Source: Xanthomonas fragariae (GTDB lineage Bacteria; Pseudomonadota; Gammaproteobacteria; Xanthomonadales; Xanthomonadaceae). Taken from it: 64,000 bases of DNA. Below are positions 52,849 to 62,156 of the stretch, one piece after another (within the stretch, counting starts at the first letter, position 1; the number at the start of each line of letters is the position of its first letter). The stretch covers positions 3,472,001-3,536,000 of the forward strand of contig NZ_CP071955.1 of assembly GCF_017603965.1 (NCBI RefSeq). The letters are read 5' to 3'. Both the position numbers and the translations under genes were made by a program. The notes under the pieces are model-generated. The model searched no databases. It was not told the DNA's origin and was given only the letters and a program-made list of their open reading frames with translations.

Positions 52849-54786
52849 TCAGATCAGCGACGACTCCAGCGCGGCGGCGCGGCGCAGCTCGGCCGCCCGC
52901 ACCAGCACCTTGGGCGGGTCGAGTTCTTCGGGAATGCAGAAGATGCCCGCGCGGCGCAGGCCCAGGCCGGTGCGACGCAGCGAGGTCAGTGCCACCACCG
53001 GGATCGACAAGGCCATGCCTACGATCACCGGCGCCATCCAAGCCGCCAGCGATGGCGACACCGTATAGGCCACCGCACCCATGAACAGGCCGAACACAGT
53101 CAGCCCGCCATAGCTGCGCAACAGAGCAGGCCACGAAAGCTTGCCGTCGTCGCGCACCTGCGCATCCCAGCCAGAATCCTTGCCGGCCAACACTTCGAAC
53201 ACGCCACGCGACTGCAGGTACATCACCACCGGCGCCATCAGGGCGGCCAGTACGGTTTCCAGCAGAATGCTCAGCAACGCGCGGATGGCGCCGCCACAGG
53301 CGCGCAGCTCACGCGGGTTGAGCAGCAGCGCGATATAGCCGAGCAACTTGGGCGCGAGCAGCACGAACATGGTGCAGATAAAGATCCAGATCGCATTGCC
53401 CTGGCTGCTGCCATGCCAGTAGCGCGCGGGCGAGAACGGCAGGTTGCCGGCTAGATCGATGCCCCCACCGGCCAGCGGTATACCGATGCCGATCAACATC
53501 AGCAAGCCCCACATCGGCGCGGTGAAGTAATGTCCGATGCCGATCAGCATATGCATGCGGCTGATCCAGTGCAGGCCCTTGGCGCCGACGACTTTTGCGT
53601 GCTGCAGGTTGCCCTGGCACCAGCGGCGGTCGCGGATCAGCATGTCGGTCAACGTGGGTGGGCCTTCTTCGTAGCTGCCCTGAAGATACGGCACCATGTG
53701 CATGGCCCAGCCGCCGCGCCGCATCAGCGCCGCCTCGACAAAATCGTGGCTGAGCACATGCCCGCCGAACGGCTTGCGCCCGCGCAGCGATGGCAGGCCG
53801 GCGTGATCGGCAAACGCCTGGGTGCGGATGATGGCGTTGTGGCCCCAGTAATTGCTCTCGGCGCCATGCCACCAAGCCACGCCAAAGGCGATGATCGGCC
53901 CGTACACACGGCCGCCGAACTGCTGCATGCGGGCAAACAAGGTCTGCCCGTTGACCACCGCCGGCAGGGTCTGGATCAGGCCCACATCCGGGTTGTTTTC
54001 CATGCCGGCGACCAGCCGCACGACGGTGTCGCCGGTCATCAGGCTGTCGGCGTCCAGGATCAGCATCTGCGCATAGCTGCCACCGAAGCGGCGCACCCAG
54101 TCGGCCACATTGCCGGACTTGCGCGCAGCATTGTCGGCGCGGCGGCGGTAGAAGATGCGCCCGTGTCCATCGACGCGATCGCACAACTGATTGTAGACCA
54201 CTTCTTCGGCACGACCGATATGCTCGTGGGTGGTATCGCTGAGCACGAAGAAATCGAAGTGTTCCAGCTGGCCGGTTTCGGCCACCGATTCGTAGATCGC
54301 CTGCAGGCCGGCCAACAGCCGGCGCGGGTCTTCATTGTAGGTGGGCATCAGCAACGCGGTGCGCGTCTGCAGCGTCGGCAGCGGTTCTTCGGGGTCGATG
54401 CCGAGCTTGCGCCCGCCGCGCGCCACTACGGTGATGAAGCCGGCCACCGCGCTGGCGAAGGACATCGCGATCCAGGCGAACAGCAGCACGAACAAGCCGA
54501 GCAGGCAGCCTTCCAGCACGCTGATGCCGTCCGGCCACAGCACGCTGAGCATCACCCACACCGCCACCGCGGTGGTGGCGAAAGTGCCACCGATCAGATA
54601 GAAGCGCCGAATGCCAATGCCAGCCGGCGCGGTGCGCTGATGGCCGACCTGAAGGCTGCCTTCGTGCAAGCTTTGTTCGGGCATCGCCAACGGCGCTTCA
54701 GGCGGCAGCGTGGGCTGGCCGGCGTCGAGTGCGGAAATGGGCGGCAATGCGGTTGGTGCGGGGGGAAGGGTCACGGTACCATCCAT
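52849..54786 (-). CDS. opgH: osmoregulated periplasmic glucan glucosyltransferase
   Basis: Inner-membrane family 2 glycosyltransferase that elongates the beta-glucan backbone of osmoregulated periplasmic glucans. Start at 54786 ([20 protein letters not shown]) gives 645 residues with about eight membrane segments. Cytoplasmic catalytic motifs: [31 protein letters not shown], and [11 protein letters not shown]. No opgG gene lies beside it. In Xanthomonas OpgH is required for virulence and stress tolerance. A longer in-frame start at 54906 adds 40 residues without support. Confidence 0.94.
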   Translation of the reverse strand: MDGTVTLPPAPTALPPISALDAGQPTLPPEAPLAMPEQSLHEGSLQVGHQRTAPAGIGIRRFYLIGGTFATTAVAVWVMLSVLWPDGISVLEGCLLGLFVLLFAWIAMSFASAVAGFITVVARGGRKLGIDPEEPLPTLQTRTALLMPTYNEDPRRLLAGLQAIYESVAETGQLEHFDFFVLSDTTHEHIGRAEEVVYNQLCDRVDGHGRIFYRRRADNAARKSGNVADWVRRFGGSYAQMLILDADSLMTGDTVVRLVAGMENNPDVGLIQTLPAVVNGQTLFARMQQFGGRVYGPIIAFGVAWWHGAESNYWGHNAIIRTQAFADHAGLPSLRGRKPFGGHVLSHDFVEAALMRRGGWAMHMVPYLQGSYEEGPPTLTDMLIRDRRWCQGNLQHAKVVGAKGLHWISRMHMLIGIGHYFTAPMWGLLMLIGIGIPLAGGGIDLAGNLPFSPARYWHGSSQGNAIWIFICTMFVLLAPKLLGYIALLLNPRELRACGGAIRALLSILLETVLAALMAPVVMYLQSRGVFEVLAGKDSGWDAQVRDDGKLSWPALLRSYGGLTVFGLFMGAVAYTVSPSLAAWMAPVIVGMALSIPVVALTSLRRTGLGLRRAGIFCIPEELDPPKVLVRAAELRRAAALESSLI

Positions 54787-55147
54787 CAAGACTGCCCATC
54801 GCACGATCGCGACAGTGCGGGCTGAAACGGGAAGTCCATCCCGGCTATGCATAGCGATGTTGCTTGGTGCGTCGCAGCGTGGGCGAGCCCAGCGGCGTGC
54901 GACCAAGACGCTCTAAAACTAATCCGATGCACAAGCTCTCCTTGCTGCAACCTCACGTCGCAGCGCATTCTAAAGAATCGACCGTTAAAGGAAACGAAGG
55001 CCACTGCGCAGTCTTCCAGCCCCTGTCCCGACGCTGGAAGCGCGGCAGACTACGCCGCAGCGACCGAACGCAGCCCCAATAGATTGCAGCTTGACACGCG
55101 CGCTGTCACTGGCGGCGAACCAGGTTGTCATGCGTACCAACTGCCTT
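54787..55147. other. promoter region of opgH and gene-free stretch
   Basis: No gene is supported in these 361 bases, which run from the opgH start to the MITE-like element. Several short frames on either strand lack coding character. Confidence 0.55.
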
Positions 55148-55291
55148 AGAGCGGCTAACAAAACGTAGCGAGCAGTCGTCAGGTGGGTGCTCGCGGCGCG
55201 CAGGAACCGGAGTGTACGCGTGGTACATGCCGATTCCGAGCACCGACCGCGCCCGCCTGGCGGTGAGCGCAGTCGTTTTGTTAGCCGCTCT
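55148..55291. repeat. MITE-like palindromic element, copy B (full)
   Basis: A 144-base element with perfect terminal repeats AGAGCGGCTAACAAAACG at both ends (inverted). Interior matches copy A closely, including CAGTCGTCAGGTGGGTGCTC and CGGCGGTGAGCGCAGTCG-like ends and the GTGTACGCGTGGTACATG centre. Confidence 0.85.
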
Positions 55292-55530
55292 GAATCGGAC
55301 AGACCAGCAGCGCGCGGCCGTCTTCCTGCAGTTGCAGCACATCGCACGCGGCCCGCGCACCTGGGCCAGTTGCGTACACATCTGCGCATCGTGGATCTCG
55401 GCTACCGTCAGCGACAGCCGGCCGTCATCACGCAGCCGGGTTTCGGCCATGGTGCGGCCACCCGGGGCGATGCGCAGCAGCGAGAGTTCTTGGGCCGCAC
55501 AGACCGCGCACCCGCTTTACCGGCAACATC
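55292..55530 (-). pseudogene. probable gene remnant beside the MITE
   Basis: The minus strand reads GGRTMAETRLRDDGRLSLTV then AEIHDAQMCTQLAQVRGPRA, and then, one frame off, DVLQLQEDGRALLVCPIQS running into the MITE terminus. The codon texture is protein-like on both sides of a one-base shift near 55350. I do not recognise the family. It may be the end of a gene cut by the MITE insertion; the sulP stop codon lies just below. Confidence 0.4.
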
Positions 55531-57018
55531 TCAGGGCAGCGCGGATTCCAGCGCGTCTTCACCCAACGCGTGCGCCTGCATCAGGCGACGACTGCCGGCG
55601 TTCAAACCCTTCACCTGCACGTCCAGATCGTGATGCCGCAGCCGCTGCACCACCTTGTCCAACGCCGCCACGGCGGTGATGTCCCAAAAATGCGCGCGGC
55701 TCACGTCGATCAGCACCGCACGACCGGGCACCTCACGTGCGTCGAAGGCATCGATAAACACGTCGGCCGAAGCGAAGAACACCTGCCCGCGCACGCTGTA
55801 GGTACGCACGCCGTCGTCGCCATCGCTATGTGCGATCTGTAGCAGCCCAGCCACCTTGAAAGTGAAGAACACTCCGCTCAGCACCACACCCACCGCTACG
55901 CCAGCAGCTAGATTATGCGTGACCAAGGTCACAGCCACGGTTGCCAGCATCACCACGCTGGAGGTGCGTGGATGGGTGACCAGGGTGCGCAACGAGCGCC
56001 AGTCGAAAGTCTCGGCTGAGACCATCACCATGATCGCCACCAACGCCACCAGAGGCACCTGCGACACCCACGGCTTGAGCAGTACCATCAGGATCAGCAG
56101 GAATACGCCAGCAAATAGCGTGGACAGCCGGCCACGACCGCCGTACTTCACGTTGCCCACGGTCTGACCAATCATGCCGCAGCCGGCAATGCCGCCGAAC
56201 AGGCTGGCTGCCGCGTTGGCGATGCCCAGCCCGGCGCATTCGCGGTTCTTGTTGCTTGGGGTATCGGTGAGTTCATCGACTACACGCGCGGTCATCAGCG
56301 ATTCGAGCAAGCCCACCATTGCGATAGCCAGCGCCGGCAAAGCGATGATGCGCAGAGTCTCCAACGTCAACGGCACCGAAGGCCATTGCAGGAATGGCAA
56401 CGCATTGGGCAGCTTGCCCAGATCGGAAACGGTCTTCAGCGGCAACTGTAATGCCGTGCCGGCGATGGTCAGCAGCAGGATGCACAGCAGCGGCGAGGGA
56501 ATCGCCGACAGGCCGGGTATGCGCAGACGCGGCAGGCCGTAGATGATCGCCAGGCCCACGCCCAACATGACCCAGGTAGTCGGGTTGGCGCCGAGCAGAT
56601 GCGGCAACTGCGCGGCGAAGATCAGCACTGCCAGCGCGTTGACGAAGCCAGTGCGCACCGAGCTGCTGACAAACCGCATCAGCACGCCCAGGCGCAACAG
56701 TCCGAACAGGATCTGCACCGCACCGGCCAGCAGCCCGGCCGCCAGCAGATAGCGCAAGCCGTGCGCGGCCACCAGCGGTGCGGCGACCAAGGCCACCGAG
56801 CCGGCTGCAGCAGAAATCATCGCCGGGCGTCCGCCACAAAACGCAATCACGATGCCAATCACAAAGGATGCGAACAGGCCCACTTGCGGGTCCACACCTG
56901 CCACGAAAGCGAACGCAATCACTTCGGGAATCAGGGCAAACGTTGCGACCGCACCGGCCATCAGTTCGCGCGCAGGTGAAGCGCGCCATTGCGCCAGTTC
57001 GGCACGCAAAAAGGACAT
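55531..57018 (-). CDS. SulP-family anion transporter with STAS domain
   Basis: A 495-residue inner-membrane transporter of the SulP (sulfate permease/bicarbonate) family. About ten to twelve hydrophobic segments, with the SulP features GAVATFALIPEVIAFAFVAG, PAMISAAAGSVALVAAPLVA, and NRECAGLGIANAAASLFGGI (the SLC26-type block near residue 260). The C-terminal STAS domain covers about 400-485 (FFASADVFIDAF, AVLIDVSRAHFWDITAVAAL). Substrate is not determined; bicarbonate or sulfate are candidates. It is divergent from the endoglucanase gene. Confidence 0.92.
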   Translation of the reverse strand: MSFLRAELAQWRASPARELMAGAVATFALIPEVIAFAFVAGVDPQVGLFASFVIGIVIAFCGGRPAMISAAAGSVALVAAPLVAAHGLRYLLAAGLLAGAVQILFGLLRLGVLMRFVSSSVRTGFVNALAVLIFAAQLPHLLGANPTTWVMLGVGLAIIYGLPRLRIPGLSAIPSPLLCILLLTIAGTALQLPLKTVSDLGKLPNALPFLQWPSVPLTLETLRIIALPALAIAMVGLLESLMTARVVDELTDTPSNKNRECAGLGIANAAASLFGGIAGCGMIGQTVGNVKYGGRGRLSTLFAGVFLLILMVLLKPWVSQVPLVALVAIMVMVSAETFDWRSLRTLVTHPRTSSVVMLATVAVTLVTHNLAAGVAVGVVLSGVFFTFKVAGLLQIAHSDGDDGVRTYSVRGQVFFASADVFIDAFDAREVPGRAVLIDVSRAHFWDITAVAALDKVVQRLRHHDLDVQVKGLNAGSRRLMQAHALGEDALESALP

Positions 57019-57136
57019 CGGGAGACACTCCGGGGGACAGAAACGACAGCCTGCGGAGATTGCGCAGCGCCAATAGTGTGCAGGAAAGCGACCCCGTCCG
57101 CAGCCTGTGTGTCATCGTTGCGGCAATACGCTTTTC

Positions 57137-57152
57137 TGTGACTTGCATCACG
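57137..57152. promoter_or_regulatory. Clp/CRP-type binding site upstream of endoglucanase
   Basis: TGTGA-CTTGCA-TCACG matches the CRP-family half sites TGTGA and TCACA with one mismatch at the last base. It lies 78 bases before the endoglucanase ATG. The CRP-like regulator Clp of Xanthomonas is known to activate the engXCA promoter. Confidence 0.72.
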
Positions 57153-57229
57153 CCGAGGAACGCCACCGCATACCAAGATACCCCCCCACCGCGCCCGACT
57201 GTCGAGCTCGGTTCTCCAGGGAAACCACC

Positions 57230-58660
57230 ATGTCCATTTTCAGGACTGCAAGTACGCTCGCGCTGACCACGGCGCTGGCGCTGACCGCCGCACCGGCTTT
57301 CAGCTATTCCATCAGCAACAAGAAGATCGTCGACGACAGAGGCAAGGTGGTTCAGCTCAAGGGCGTCAACGTGTTCGGTTTCGAGACCGGCAACCATGTC
57401 ATGCATGGTCTGTGGGCGCGCAATTGGAAAGAGATGATCAATCAGATGCAGGGCCTGGGCTTCAACGCCGTGCGCCTGCCGTTCTGCCCGGCCACGCTGC
57501 GCGCATCCACCGCCCCGACCAGCATCGACTACGGCCGCAATCCCGATCTGCAAGGTCTGACCTCACTGCAGATTTTCGACAAGGTGATCAAGGAATTCAA
57601 TGCGCGCGGCATGTACGTGATGCTGGATCACCACAGCCCCGATTGCGGCGGCATTTCCGAGCTCTGGTACACCGGCTCGTATTCCGAAGCGCAGTGGCTG
57701 GACGATCTGCGCTTTGTCGCCAACCGCTACAAAAGCGTGCCGAGCGTGATCGGCCTGGATCTGAAGAACGAACCGCACGGTGCGGCCACCTGGGGCAGCG
57801 GCAACGCATCAACGGACTGGAACAAGGCCGCCGAGCGTGGTTCGGCGGCAGTGCTGGCGGTGGCGCCGAAGTGGATCATCGCGGTGGAAGGCATCACCGA
57901 CAACCCGGTGTGCTCGACCAATGGCGGCATCTTCTGGGGCGGCAATCTGCAGCCGCTGGCCTGCACCCCGCTCAACATTCCGGCCAACCATTTGCTGCTG
58001 GCACCGCATGTATACGGGCCGGATGTGTACGTGCAGTCGTATTTCAACAGTAGCAACTTCCCCAACAACATGCCCGTGATCTGGGACCGCTACTTCGGTC
58101 AATTTGCCGGCAAGCATGCGCTGCTGCTGGGCGAGTTCGGCGGCAAGTACGGCGAAGGCGATGCCCGCGACAAGAGGTGGCAGGACGCGTTGGTGAAATA
58201 CCTGCGCAACAAGGACATCAACGCGGGCTTCTACTGGGCGTGGAACGCCAACAGCGGCGATACCGGCGGCATTCTGCGCGACGACTGGACCAGCGTGCGC
58301 GAAGACAAGATGGCGCTGTTGCGGACGCTTTGGGGCACGGTGAGAAGCACCGCGGCAGCTCCCACACCAACCCCGCCCCCCCCGCCCCCCCCGACCCCGA
58401 CGTCCACCGGAAGCTTCGGCACCAAGGTGTTCGTGGACAGCAAGTCCAGTGGCGGCTACTGCAACCGGATGCAAGTCACCAACACCGGCACCGCAAGTGG
58501 CACCTGGTCGATCTCGCTGCCAGTCACCGGCACCGTCAACAACGGTTGGAACGCTACTTGGTCGCAAAGCGACACCACGCTCAAGGCCAGCGGCGTGGAC
58601 TTCAATCGCACCCTCGCTGCCGGTGCGACTGCCGAGTTCGGCTTTTGCGCGGCAGTCTGA
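57230..58660 (+). CDS. engXCA: secreted endoglucanase, GH5 with C-terminal binding module
   Basis: Cellulase of family GH5 secreted through the type II system. Signal peptide MSIFRTASTLALTTALALTA with cut after AFS. GH5 catalytic domain about 30-350: GVNVFGFETG, acid/base E181 in LDLKNEPHG, nucleophile E302 in LLGEFGGKYG. A Pro/Thr linker at about 362-378 leads to a C-terminal CBM2-like module of about 95 residues (SKSSGGYCNRMQVTNTGTAS, ending AEFGFCAAV with the closing cysteine). Total 476 residues, close to the known major endoglucanase of X. campestris. Expected regulator: Clp, via the site upstream. Confidence 0.93.
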   Translation: MSIFRTASTLALTTALALTAAPAFSYSISNKKIVDDRGKVVQLKGVNVFGFETGNHVMHGLWARNWKEMINQMQGLGFNAVRLPFCPATLRASTAPTSIDYGRNPDLQGLTSLQIFDKVIKEFNARGMYVMLDHHSPDCGGISELWYTGSYSEAQWLDDLRFVANRYKSVPSVIGLDLKNEPHGAATWGSGNASTDWNKAAERGSAAVLAVAPKWIIAVEGITDNPVCSTNGGIFWGGNLQPLACTPLNIPANHLLLAPHVYGPDVYVQSYFNSSNFPNNMPVIWDRYFGQFAGKHALLLGEFGGKYGEGDARDKRWQDALVKYLRNKDINAGFYWAWNANSGDTGGILRDDWTSVREDKMALLRTLWGTVRSTAAAPTPTPPPPPPPTPTSTGSFGTKVFVDSKSSGGYCNRMQVTNTGTASGTWSISLPVTGTVNNGWNATWSQSDTTLKASGVDFNRTLAAGATAEFGFCAAV

Positions 58661-59093
58661 ATGCCTGAAGCGGCCCGCGCTGGCGTGCCCGCAGTTAATA
58701 TGTCGTCAGCAGGTGGTCCCACTGTATGACGTCGCGTAACGCAACGGGCTGATCAACGCCGGTTCGCATGCTGGCGTCCGGCATGTAGCAACGCTGCAGG
58801 AGTTCCCTTTGGCGCGATGAAGCGTGATCGGCAACGCCCATCGCCCAAAGGCGATCCTATATTGCATTGACGCATTGCACGACTCTGCCTTGATGACTCC
58901 AAACAAGCCGAAGCTGCCGCAAATAACGTTCAACCGGCCTGTGAATCAGCCGTTATGCGTGAGCTAGCGCCTCAACTCTTAGAGCGACTAACAAAACGAC
59001 TGCGCTCACCGCCAGGCGGGCGCGACCGGTGCTCGGAATCGGCATGTAGCACTCTTACAGGGACCGAGGTCGCGCAGGGAAAAGATACAGTGC
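58661..59093. other. intergenic gap endoglucanase / GGDEF gene
   Basis: No gene seen in these 433 bases. The only structured element is the half MITE copy at 58979-59047. The two genes face each other; no strong terminator hairpin with a T run was found. Confidence 0.55.
58979..59047. repeat. MITE-like element, partial copy C
   Basis: Begins TTAGAGCGACTAACAAAACG, then ACTGCGCTCACCGCCAGGCG and GGTGCTCGGAATCGGCATGT, corresponding to just under half of copies A and B read from their right end; similarity stops after GGCATGTA. Confidence 0.72.
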
Positions 59094-61700
59094 TTACCGC
59101 GCGACATCGCGTCCGGTGGTGGCTGTGTCGCTGCCGCAGCGCGCGCGTTTGGCGGCGTACATAGCTTCGTCTGCTGCGTGCATCAAACTGGCGGCGTCGA
59201 CGTGCGTGCCGTGCTGCCAGGCGACACCGATGCTGGGCTGGATCGGCAGGTGCTGGTCGCCGAACACTGCGCCTTCCGCTGCAGCGATGCGGATGCGCTC
59301 TGCGACCGCGGCACATTCGGTCTGCGGGTCTTGCAAGTCGCCCAGCAGCACCACGAATTCGTCGCCGGCCAGACGTGCCACTAAATAGCGGTCGCCTGCC
59401 GCACGCTGCAGGCAGCGGCCGAAAGCGACCAATACGGCGTCGCCGGCGCGGTGGCTGTAGACGTCGTTGATGCGCTTGAAGCCGTCCAGATCCAGGAACA
59501 TCACTGCCACGGCGCATTGTTGTTGCTGCGCCTGCGTCACGGCGATCTGCAACGCTTCCGACCAGGCGTGCCGATTCGGCAAGCCGGTCAAGGCGTCGCG
59601 GGTGGCGCGCTCGTGCATCAGGCGATGCAGCGTTTTATGCGCGGTGACGTCGTGCGCCATCAGGAAGAATCCCTGCGTCTGCGTCTGCGTCGATGCACTC
59701 TGCGTTTCCGGCACCAGGGTGATTTCCACATCGCGTGGGGATATGCCGCCGCGCAATACATGTTCGAAGCTGGCGCGTTGCCCGGCGACGACCTGCGCCA
59801 AGGCAGCGCGCGCGGCAGCACTGAGGTCGCCGCCCAACACTTGCGTGATATGGCAGCCGACCAGGCTGACCGGCTCGACACCGAGCCAGTCGCGATGGGC
59901 TTCATTGGCGAACAGGCAACGCTGCCCAGCATCGAATTGGCCTACCAATGTAGGCGTGGCATCGCTGATTGCACGCAGGCGCGCTTCGCTGGCGGCCAGC
60001 CGTTCGGCGGCCACGTGGCGCTCGGTGACGTCCTGAATCTGCGAGACAAAATGCACCGGCGCACCGCTGCTGTCACGTACTAGCGACACCGACAATTGCG
60101 CCCTGATCACCGTGCCCTGCTTGCTGATATAGCGCTTGCTCAAGCTGTAATTGTCGCGCCCGCCCTCGATCAGCTCCTGCACCAGCCGCAGGTCCACATC
60201 CAGATCGTCGGGATGGGTGATGGTCTGAAACGTCGTGCGCAACAACTGCTCGCGCGGATAGCCCAAGATGCTGCACAGCGAGGGGTTGACGTCGCGCCAG
60301 GCACCGTCCAGAGAGACGATCGCCATGCCTTGCGGCGCGGTTTCGAAAGCGCCGGTGAAATGCTCGGCGGCCAGCTGCGCGGCGGCTTGCGCCTGCAATT
60401 CGGCGGTGACGTCGATGGCCATCGCCAGATAACCTGCCAATCCTTGCTGCGCATCGTGGATGATGTTGAAGCACAGGCGCACGCGACGCAGTTCGCCGTC
60501 CTTGCGCACCAAGGTCCAGATTTCTTCGGCAAGCACATCGCCGGCTGCGGCCGCAGCCAACTTCACATAGGACGGCGGCGACAAGGCCAACGTGGACATG
60601 TGCCGCTCCAGCTCGGCGGGCAGATGGAACTGCACTGGGCAGCTTCCCAATACCTCGTCCGCGGCATAGCCAAGCAGCCGCTCGGCGCCAGGATTGAACA
60701 ATTCGATCTGGCCGTGCGGATCGAAGGCGATGATCGCCACATCCCGCGAGGCGTCCACCAGGGCCTGCAGGCGCGCGCGTTCGGCGGCCAGCGCGGCCGA
60801 GGCGTCCTTGAGCTGGGTGATGTCGTGCATCACGCAGACCGCACCCAAGGGCGTGCCCTGATCGCTGACCACCGGGTCGGCATTGCACAGCACGCTGCGC
60901 GCCGGTTGGCCGGCGGTGGCACGGATCACCATTTCGGCGTTGCGGACGTGCTCGCCGCGCCAGGCGCGCACCAAGGGAATAGCATCGGTGGGCAGCAAGG
61001 TACTGCCGTCGGCGTTGTAAAGGTCGAAGTACTGCGCCCATTGCGAAGGCGGCAGCGCACGCGGATCGGTGCCGTGCCATTGCCGCGCGGCGCGGTTGAA
61101 TTCATGCAGCAAGCCATCGTTGCCGCAGGCCACCACGCCGTCAGCCATAGCTTCCAGCAACAGGCTCAGCGTCTGTTGTTGCGCCTGCGCGGCCAGCCGG
61201 TCGCGGCGCACTTCCAGTTGACTGGCGGCTTGCCGTGCGAGGCGGATCAAGGCCTGTTTCTGGTGGTCATCGAGCAGGCGTGGTTCGGTACTGAGCGTGC
61301 ACAAGGTGCCGTATGCGTAACCGCCGCTACCGATCAGCGGCACGCCCACATACGAGCGCACACCGGGCGCAGCAATCACCAACGGGTTGTTGACGAAACG
61401 CGGGTCGGCCTCTGCATCGGGCACTTCCATCAGCTCGGTGCCCATCACCGCGTAGGAACAGAACGACGCGCTGCGCGGGGTGCCTTCCAGATCGGTGCCG
61501 CAGCGCGCCTTGAACCACTGGCGGTCGGCATCCAGCAACGACACCAGCGCCATCGGCGCGTTGGTGATATGCGCGGCCAGCCAGGCGATGTCGTCGAATT
61601 CGGCCTCTGCCTCGGTGTCCAGCACTCCCAGCCGGCGCACTGCCTCCACGCGCAAGGCGTCGTCGGCTGGGATCGGCACGGGCGGCATCAGGGCAGTCAT
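59094..61700 (-). CDS. GAF-PAS-GGDEF signalling protein
   Basis: An 868-residue soluble sensor. An N-terminal GAF domain (about 20-165: FDDIAWLAAHITNAPMALVS, SFCSYAVMG) is followed by four PAS-type units (about 180-300, 310-430, 440-560, 565-690; for example GTPLGAVCVMHDITQLKDAS and FVSQIQDVTERHVAAERLA). The C-terminal GGDEF domain starts near 700 (RDALTGLPNRHAWSEAL, LDLDGFKRINDVYSHRAGD); its catalytic loop reads ARLAGDEFVVL, so the first Gly is Ala (AGDEF), a change tolerated in some active diguanylate cyclases. There is no EAL domain. Start at 61700 (MTALMPPVPIPADD) rather than the upstream ATG at 61742. Confidence 0.9.
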   Translation of the reverse strand: MTALMPPVPIPADDALRVEAVRRLGVLDTEAEAEFDDIAWLAAHITNAPMALVSLLDADRQWFKARCGTDLEGTPRSASFCSYAVMGTELMEVPDAEADPRFVNNPLVIAAPGVRSYVGVPLIGSGGYAYGTLCTLSTEPRLLDDHQKQALIRLARQAASQLEVRRDRLAAQAQQQTLSLLLEAMADGVVACGNDGLLHEFNRAARQWHGTDPRALPPSQWAQYFDLYNADGSTLLPTDAIPLVRAWRGEHVRNAEMVIRATAGQPARSVLCNADPVVSDQGTPLGAVCVMHDITQLKDASAALAAERARLQALVDASRDVAIIAFDPHGQIELFNPGAERLLGYAADEVLGSCPVQFHLPAELERHMSTLALSPPSYVKLAAAAAGDVLAEEIWTLVRKDGELRRVRLCFNIIHDAQQGLAGYLAMAIDVTAELQAQAAAQLAAEHFTGAFETAPQGMAIVSLDGAWRDVNPSLCSILGYPREQLLRTTFQTITHPDDLDVDLRLVQELIEGGRDNYSLSKRYISKQGTVIRAQLSVSLVRDSSGAPVHFVSQIQDVTERHVAAERLAASEARLRAISDATPTLVGQFDAGQRCLFANEAHRDWLGVEPVSLVGCHITQVLGGDLSAAARAALAQVVAGQRASFEHVLRGGISPRDVEITLVPETQSASTQTQTQGFFLMAHDVTAHKTLHRLMHERATRDALTGLPNRHAWSEALQIAVTQAQQQQCAVAVMFLDLDGFKRINDVYSHRAGDAVLVAFGRCLQRAAGDRYLVARLAGDEFVVLLGDLQDPQTECAAVAERIRIAAAEGAVFGDQHLPIQPSIGVAWQHGTHVDAASLMHAADEAMYAAKRARCGSDTATTGRDVAR

Positions 61701-62156
61701 GGCGTGGTCGGCGGGCGTGTGGTCAAAGTGGGTCGCACGCATGTAACGGCGCAGCGAGGGTCAACTTGAGCAGATCTGGCTGGACTCGCTTGCCGGACAT
61801 TCAGAGCGGCGCTCAGCGTACCAGTGGAGCCGGCCTTGACAAGGTGATTGATCCGGGCATGTCAAAAACCGAATCCAGTCCACCGCCTACCCGCAGCCGT
61901 CGACAGCACGAGCTAGCCGCTGCTTGCACCGCCGCCTCGCCCTTGCAGGTTGACCAATGCCAAGTCTAGTGCAAGGACGCAGCCGGCACCGTGCCAGCCG
62001 CCACGTGTCCGGCGCTACGCCTCTAGGACGCGGCGCGCGGTTCTTTCGCCTTTCCAGCAGCGCAACTGCCCCTGGACAGCGCCTGTGCCGAAAAGCATTT
62101 GCGGCGCCGCCAAGCAACCACTACCCTCGGTCGATTGCCCTGCTCTGGAGTATTAA
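61701..62156. other. divergent promoter region GGDEF gene / M16 protease
   Basis: 456 bases between two divergent genes. No coding region, RNA or repeat family is recognised. The region should contain both promoters, but no element stands out by consensus. Confidence 0.5.
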
